In this document: positions 59,437 to 64,000 of the stretch, piece by piece | Numbering within the stretch: the stretch's first letter is position 1 | How the letters are laid out: each line of letters begins with the position of its first letter | From: Kocuria flava | Lineage (GTDB): Bacteria; Actinomycetota; Actinomycetes; Actinomycetales; Micrococcaceae | Length of the DNA: 64,000 nucleotides | Assembly: GCF_001482365.1 (NCBI RefSeq) | Contig: NZ_CP013254.1 | Coordinates: 1,240,001-1,304,000 of the forward strand | Direction of reading: 5' to 3' | Notes under the pieces: generated by a model | What the model saw: only the letters and a program-made list of their open reading frames with translations | The model's database searches: none | Told to the model about the DNA's origin: nothing | Made by a program: the position numbers and the translations under genes

Positions 59437-60792
59437 CTACTGCGCGGCGCGCCGGACGGCGTCCGCGAGCACCCGCAGGCCGTCGCGCAGGAGCTCCTCG
59501 CCGATCACCAGCGGCGGCAGCAGCCGCACGATGTTGCCGTAGGTGCCGCAGGTCAGGGTGATGACACCCTGCTCCAGGCACGCGGCGGCGACCGCCCGTG
59601 CGGCCTCCGGGTGCGGTTCGGTGCCGCCGGGGAGCACGAGCTCGAGGGCCATCATGGCCCCGCGGCCGCGCAGCTCGCCGACGATCCCGGTCTGCGCGGC
59701 GAGGGGCTCGAGCTCCTCGCGCACGATCTGCTCGATCCGGCGGGCCCGCCCGCGCAGGTCCCACTCCTCGATGGTCTCGAGCGCGCCGAGGGCCGCGGCG
59801 CAGGCGACGGGGTTGCCGCCGTAGGTGCCGCCGAGGCCGCCGGGGTGCACGGAGTCCATGATCTCGGCGCGGCCGACGACCCCGGACAGGGGCATGCCGC
59901 CGGCGACGCCCTTGGCCACGGTGATCAGGTCGGGCACGACGCCCTCGTGGTCCACGGCGAACCACTCGCCCGTGCGGGCCACGCCGGCCTGGACCTCATC
60001 GGCGACGAAGACCGCTCCGTGCTCCGTGCACCACGCCGAGAGCGCGGGCAGGAAGCCCTCGGCGGGGACGATGAAGCCGCCCTCGCCCTGGATCGGCTCG
60101 ATCACCACGGCGGCCACGTTCTCGGCGCCGACCTGCTTCTCGACCTGCAGCAGGGCCCGGCGGGCGGCCTCGGCGCCGCTCATGCCCTCGGGGTCGCGGA
60201 AGGGGTAGGAGACGGGCACGCGGTAGACCTCGCCCGCGAAGGGCCCGAAGCCCTGCTTGTACGGCTGGACCTTGGCGGTCATCGCGAGGGTCATGTTCGT
60301 GCGGCCGTGGTAGGCGTGGTCGAAGACGACGACGGCCTGGCGGCGGGTGTGCGGCCGGGCGATCTTCACGGCGTTCTCCACCGCCTCGGAGCCGGAGTTG
60401 AACAGGGCCGTCCGCTTCGGGAAGTCGCCGGGGGTCAGCTCGGCGAGCTTCTCGGCCACGGCCACGTAGCCCTCGTAGGGGGTGACCATGAAGCAGGTGT
60501 GGGTGAAGTGCGCCACGGCCTCCTGGACCCGGGCGACCACGGCGGGGGCGGAGGCGCCCACCGAGGTCACGGCGATGCCGGAGCCGAGGTCGACCAGCTG
60601 GTTGCCGTCGACGTCGGCGACGATCCCGCCGTCGGCGTCGGCCGCCCAGGCGGGCACGGAGGAGGCGACGCCGGCGGCCACGGCCCGCTGCCGGCGGGCG
60701 GCGAGCTCCTGGGAGCGGGGGCCGGGCAGCGGCCCGGCGACACGGCGGACCTGCTCGAGCCGGTACTGGATCTCGGGGAGGGTCTCGGACAT
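59437..60792 (-). CDS. gabT: 4-aminobutyrate transaminase GabT
   Basis: PLP-dependent class III aminotransferase, 451 residues, converting GABA and 2-oxoglutarate to succinate semialdehyde and glutamate. Landmarks: FNSGSEAVENAVKIARPHT, FDHAYHGRTNMTLAMT, FVADEVQAGVARTGEWFA with the PLP Asp, and the Schiff-base Lys in LITVAKGVAGGMPLSG. ATG at 60792 has an AAAGGTC site. It lies 74 bases after gabD, with an intercistronic hairpin, and the two enzymes form a GABA-to-succinate route. Confidence 0.93.
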   Translation of the reverse strand: MSETLPEIQYRLEQVRRVAGPLPGPRSQELAARRQRAVAAGVASSVPAWAADADGGIVADVDGNQLVDLGSGIAVTSVGASAPAVVARVQEAVAHFTHTCFMVTPYEGYVAVAEKLAELTPGDFPKRTALFNSGSEAVENAVKIARPHTRRQAVVVFDHAYHGRTNMTLAMTAKVQPYKQGFGPFAGEVYRVPVSYPFRDPEGMSGAEAARRALLQVEKQVGAENVAAVVIEPIQGEGGFIVPAEGFLPALSAWCTEHGAVFVADEVQAGVARTGEWFAVDHEGVVPDLITVAKGVAGGMPLSGVVGRAEIMDSVHPGGLGGTYGGNPVACAAALGALETIEEWDLRGRARRIEQIVREELEPLAAQTGIVGELRGRGAMMALELVLPGGTEPHPEAARAVAAACLEQGVITLTCGTYGNIVRLLPPLVIGEELLRDGLRVLADAVRRAAQ

Positions 60793-60812
60793 GGCACGAC
60801 CTTTCGGGACGG

Positions 60813-60846
60813 GGCGCGGCCGCCGCGTTCTCGCGACGGCCGCGCC
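60813..60846 (-). terminator. Intercistronic hairpin between gabD and gabT
   Basis: Arms of 15 bases with one mismatch (60813-60827 and 60832-60846) and loop of 4 bases lie in the 74-bp gap. It could reduce read-through into gabT or protect the gabD message. Confidence 0.5.
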
Positions 60847-60866
60847 GGGAAGTGGATCAGTCGGGG

Positions 60867-62396
60867 CTAGGCGGGGCGCCCGGCGCCGGAGGGCGGGACC
60901 GCGCCCCAGGGGTTCTCCACGCCGATGTACTGGGTGGTGGTGTACTCGGCGATGCCCTCGGCCCCGCCCTCCCGGCCCAGCCCGGACTGCTTGACGCCGC
61001 CGAAGGGGGCGGCCGCGTTCGAGATGACCCCGACGTTGAGGCCCATCAGGCCGAACTCGATGCGGTCGCCGATGCGCAGGCCGCGGGAGATGTCCTCGGT
61101 GAACACGTAGGAGGCCAGCCCGTACTCGGTGGCGTTGGCCAGCTCGACGGCCTCGTCCTCGTCGGCGAAGGTGACCACCGGGGCCACGGGGCCGAAGATC
61201 TCCTCGGTCACCGCCCTCGCGTCGGCCGGGACGTCGGTGAGCAGGGTGGGCTGGTAGAAGTAGCCCGGGCCCTCGGCGCGCGCCCCGCCCACGACGACGC
61301 GCGCCCCGCGCTCGACGGCGTCGGCGACGAAGGCCTCCACGGAGTCGCGGGCCTTGGCCTCGACCAGCGGGCCGACGTCCACGCCCTCGTCGAGGCCGTT
61401 GCCCACGGTGAGCGCGGCCATCTTCTCGGCCAGCTTCGCGACGAACTCCTCGACCACGGACTCGTGGACGAGCAGGCGGTTGGCCGCGGTGCAGGCCTCG
61501 CCCATGTTGCGCATCTTCGCGGCCATCGCCCCGGCCACGGCCTTGTCGAGGTCTGCGTCCTCGAAGACGATCAGCGGGCCGTTGCCGCCGAGCTCCATGG
61601 AGGTGCGCAGCACGTTGTCGGTGGCGGCCTTCATCAGCTGCTTGCCCACCGGGGTGGAGCCGGTGAAGGAGACCTTCCGCAGCCGCGGGTCGGCCATGAT
61701 CGGCTCCGACACCGACGAGGCCGACTTGGAGGACACCACGTTGAGGACCCCGTCCGGGATCCCGGCCTCGATCATGAGCTGGGCGAAGTACTGGGAGGTC
61801 AGCGGGGTCAGCCGGGCCGGCTTCAGGACCATGGTGCAGCCGGCGGCCACGGCCGGGGCGACCTTGCGGGTGGCCATCGCCAGCGGGAAGTTCCACGGGG
61901 TGATCAGCAGGCACGGGCCCACCGGCTTGTGGGTGACCAGCATCCGCAGGTTGCCCTCGGGGGTGTCCATGTAGCGGCCGTAGTCGCGCACGGCCTCCTC
62001 GGCGAACCAGCGCAGGAACTCGCCCCCGTACTTCACCTCGCCGAGCGCCTCGGCGAAGGGCTTGCCCATCTCCAGGGTCATCAGCAGCGCCAGGTCCTCG
62101 GCGCGCTCCTGGACGAGGTCGAAGGCCGCACGCAGGATCTCCGCCCGCTCCCGTGCCGGGGTGCGGGCCCAGGCCTCCTGGGCGTTCGCCGCGGCGTCCA
62201 TGGCCGCGGCGGCGTCCTCGCGGGTGGCCGAGGCCATCTCGGCCAGCACCTCGCCCGTGGCGGGGTTCTCGACCTCGAAGGTGGACCCGTCGGAGGCCTC
62301 GCGCCACTGACCGTTGATCAGCAGGCCCTTCGGGGTGGCGGCGAGAACCGTCTCGACCCGGTCCCGCAGGGCGGTGGTCGTGTCCGTCGTGCTCAT
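60867..62396 (-). CDS. gabD: Succinate-semialdehyde dehydrogenase GabD
   Basis: NAD(P)-dependent aldehyde dehydrogenase, 509 residues. Motifs: TPWNFPLAMATRKVAPAVAAG, FTGSTPVGKQLM, catalytic Glu in TSMELGGNGPLIVF and catalytic Cys in MRNMGEACTAANRLLVHE, and APFGGVKQSGLGREGGAEGI near the C-terminus. The sequence order and partner gabT support succinate semialdehyde as substrate. ATG at 62396 is chosen since conserved sequence starts about 20 residues on and AGAGAGGCTGACAC precedes it; an upstream in-frame start is unlikely. Confidence 0.92.
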   Translation of the reverse strand: MSTTDTTTALRDRVETVLAATPKGLLINGQWREASDGSTFEVENPATGEVLAEMASATREDAAAAMDAAANAQEAWARTPARERAEILRAAFDLVQERAEDLALLMTLEMGKPFAEALGEVKYGGEFLRWFAEEAVRDYGRYMDTPEGNLRMLVTHKPVGPCLLITPWNFPLAMATRKVAPAVAAGCTMVLKPARLTPLTSQYFAQLMIEAGIPDGVLNVVSSKSASSVSEPIMADPRLRKVSFTGSTPVGKQLMKAATDNVLRTSMELGGNGPLIVFEDADLDKAVAGAMAAKMRNMGEACTAANRLLVHESVVEEFVAKLAEKMAALTVGNGLDEGVDVGPLVEAKARDSVEAFVADAVERGARVVVGGARAEGPGYFYQPTLLTDVPADARAVTEEIFGPVAPVVTFADEDEAVELANATEYGLASYVFTEDISRGLRIGDRIEFGLMGLNVGVISNAAAPFGGVKQSGLGREGGAEGIAEYTTTQYIGVENPWGAVPPSGAGRPA

Positions 62397-62563
62397 GTGT
62401 GTCAGCCTCTCTTCTCGACGCCGGGCGCCGGTGCCCGGGCGCGTCACAGGGGTGGTCTCGTGCGGGGACGGGCGCCGGCACGGTGCCCGTGCCCCCATCG
62501 TAGGTCCAGGGAGCGGGGTGCCGGTGCGGTCCTCTCCGCCGGGTCGACGAGCCCGGGGCGCGG

Positions 62564-62589
62564 CCGGACGGTCCGCGCGGACCGTCCGG
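62564..62589. promoter_or_regulatory. 26-bp perfect palindrome between regulator and gabD
   Basis: CCGGACGGTCCGC followed directly by its complement (62564-62589). It lies 26 bases after the stop of the PucR-type gene and 168 bases before gabD. It may be the terminator of the regulator gene or an operator for gabDT. Confidence 0.5.
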
Positions 62590-62615
62590 TGACCTCAGGC
62601 TAGCCCCCGGCCCGC

Positions 62616-64000
62616 TCAGCGTTCTGCTGAATCATTGCGGGTTTCTTCAGCACGGTGCACAGGGCCGGTCGCTCCGTGGCCGGAGGCGGCCGCCGGCCGG
62701 CCGGGGCGCTCCGCCAGGTCGAGGGCGAGCCACAGCTCGGCCCGCAGCTGAGGGTCCTCGAGGGAGCGGCCCAGGGCCGTCTCCGCCTCGTGCAGGCGCT
62801 GCTGCAGGGTGTTGCGGTGGATGCCGAGCTCGTCCGCGGTCCGGGCCCGGTGGCCGTTGTGCGCCAGGTACGCGCGCAGCAGCGGGCGCAGCCGCTCCTC
62901 CCGCAGCGGGCGCAGCAGGGCCAGGGCCCACGCGCGGGCGGTGTCCGGGTCCAGGAGCGCGGTCACGCCGGCGGTCACGACGTCGTCCCACGCCGCGACC
63001 GGCTGCTGCGCGGTGGTTCGGGCCAGCGCCTCCCGGGCCTCCCGCTCGCCCGCCGCGGCCTCCGCCACGGCCACCGGCCCGCCGATCCCGGCCCGCAGCC
63101 CGGTCGCGGCGGCCACGGCCCGCAGCTCGGCCAGGCGCGCGGGGGCGTCCTCGACGAGCACGGCGGCGGTGAGCTCCCCGGCGGAGCGCTCGGCGGGGGA
63201 GCCCACCAGCACGGGGCGCCCGCTCCGGACCGGTCCCGTCCCGAGCCGGTGCGCGGCGTCCTCCAGCGGCCCGGCCCCGCCGCGCAGGAGGGCGACCCGC
63301 ACCTGCGGCACGGACGACCACGTGGCGTCGCCGGCGACCGCGAGCAGGGCGTCGGCCGATCGGACCTCCCCGCCGAGCAGCAGGGCCAGCGCCCCCGCCC
63401 GGGCGCGGCGCCGGAAGAGGGCCTGCTCCGCGGTGCGCTCCGCGTGCAGGGACAGCAGGGCCACGGCCGTGGCGACCACGCCCGTGCGCAGGGGGTCGGC
63501 GGGGCCGGGCAGCACGACCACGAGGTAGCCGCGCGGCAGGTCGCCGACCCCCAGGGGGTGGACGAGCACGGTGCCGTCGGGCCCGGACTCGCTCAGGGAT
63601 CCCCGCAGGCCCGCGGGCCGCAGCCGCGCCAGCAGCTCGGGGAGGCTCCGGCCCGAGGGCAGGGCGGGCGGTCCCGGCGCGGAGGCCTCGAGGACCTCGG
63701 CGTCCGGGCTGCAGACCCCCGTCCACCCGCCGAGCGCGCCCGCGAGCTCGCGCACCACCCGGGCCGGACCGCCGGCCCCCACGGCGGCGCGGGTGAGGGC
63801 CCGCTGCTGGGCGAGCATGGACTCCAGGGCGGTGCGCTCCTCGGCAGCCCGCATCTCCGCGGTCGCGCGGAGGATCCCCAGGAAAGGGGTCGCCTCGGGC
63901 ACCCTGAACAGGGTCAGGCCGGAGGCCCGGCACGCGGCGGCGAGCTCCGGCGGCACGGCGGGGTGGGTCAGCCGCTCGCCGACGCCCAGCCCGAGGGCCA
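62616..64000 (-). CDS. PucR-family transcriptional regulator, N-terminus beyond window
   Basis: 461 residues are visible; the start lies beyond base 64000. The first visible part (LGLGVGERLTHPAVPPELAA and LFRVPEATPFLGI) is the end of the PucR-like N-terminal ligand domain. The middle is a GGDEF-like degenerate domain (about 260-370), and the C-terminus holds the PucR HTH: LLRAYLAHNGHRARTADELGIHRNTLQQRLHEAE. Such regulators govern purine, GABA or aromatic catabolism. Its place upstream of gabDT on the same strand suggests it activates them with GABA or succinate semialdehyde as ligand, which is inference. The last codons are less GC-rich than the rest. Confidence 0.88.
   Translation of the reverse strand, partial: ALGLGVGERLTHPAVPPELAAACRASGLTLFRVPEATPFLGILRATAEMRAAEERTALESMLAQQRALTRAAVGAGGPARVVRELAGALGGWTGVCSPDAEVLEASAPGPPALPSGRSLPELLARLRPAGLRGSLSESGPDGTVLVHPLGVGDLPRGYLVVVLPGPADPLRTGVVATAVALLSLHAERTAEQALFRRRARAGALALLLGGEVRSADALLAVAGDATWSSVPQVRVALLRGGAGPLEDAAHRLGTGPVRSGRPVLVGSPAERSAGELTAAVLVEDAPARLAELRAVAAATGLRAGIGGPVAVAEAAAGEREAREALARTTAQQPVAAWDDVVTAGVTALLDPDTARAWALALLRPLREERLRPLLRAYLAHNGHRARTADELGIHRNTLQQRLHEAETALGRSLEDPQLRAELWLALDLAERPGRPAAASGHGATGPVHRAEETRNDSAER

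Noticed and set aside
59437..62481. A 1014-codon frame joining gabD and gabT
   Set aside because: The upstream part is gabD out of frame. The intergenic hairpin and the ribosome site before 60792 show separate genes.

Overview
The window is very GC-rich (well above 70 percent by eye) with GTG/TTG starts, tightly packed genes, many 1-4 base start/stop overlaps and many TANNNT hexamers sitting 6-7 bases before start codons. This points to an actinobacterium. The gene repertoire (long GapB-type GAPDH, narGHJI plus complete molybdenum cofactor set, alternate-signal exported proteins, SipW-type peptidase) fits a member of the Micrococcaceae such as Kocuria, but that name is inference. No rRNA, tRNA or CRISPR array was seen.

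Layout. 1-21 kb is a molybdenum and nitrate block: DUF6457 fragment, mobA, moaD, moaA (minus), moeA (plus), a cytochrome P450 (minus) divergent from narGHJI and narK, a flavin split-barrel protein and an Hmp-type flavohaemoprotein (minus), then moaC-mogA-moaE-moeZ (plus). Together these cover cofactor synthesis from GTP to the guanine dinucleotide form, its main user (respiratory nitrate reductase), nitrate/nitrite transport and nitric oxide detoxification. 19-26 kb is ordinary metabolism and membrane genes, including a GT87-type enzyme preceded by an apparent 11-codon leader ORF. 26.1-29 kb holds a compact secretion locus: three exported proteins sharing a W-[S/R/T] plus TG-x-L signal region and one SipW/ER-type signal peptidase, resembling the TasA-SipW fibre systems of Firmicutes. 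29.4-35 kb: fdhD, a class I glutamine amidotransferase, a CPBP protease, M18 aminopeptidase and a long GAPDH. A 1080-bp IS481-family element with perfect 6-bp target duplications sits at the upstream edge of gap. 36-40.6 kb: PfkB kinase, PEBP, HAD phosphatase, GDPD, HIBCH-like hydrolase.

40.6-52.3 kb looks like a stress/dormancy island: a phosphoribosyltransferase-dienelactone hydrolase fusion, an erythromycin-esterase-like protein, Hsp20, three universal stress proteins, a P1B-type ATPase, PEP synthase, a Csp-like copper-storage protein and a STAS-like protein, plus two paralogous small membrane proteins. The content recalls the mycobacterial DosR regulon (Rv0571c, Rv2030c/hspX, USP genes, CtpF), although no DosRS pair is in the window. 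Several of its promoters share a CTACC(C/G)TGGGAG core. 52.4-64 kb: a nucleobase permease, a haem-oxygenase-like/CDGSH pair, phosphoglucomutase, a small acidic protein, amidase, lipoprotein, and a gabD-gabT operon behind a PucR-type regulator cut by the right edge.

Convergent gene pairs are nearly always separated by long perfect GC-rich hairpins without a T tract, some including the stop codons themselves.
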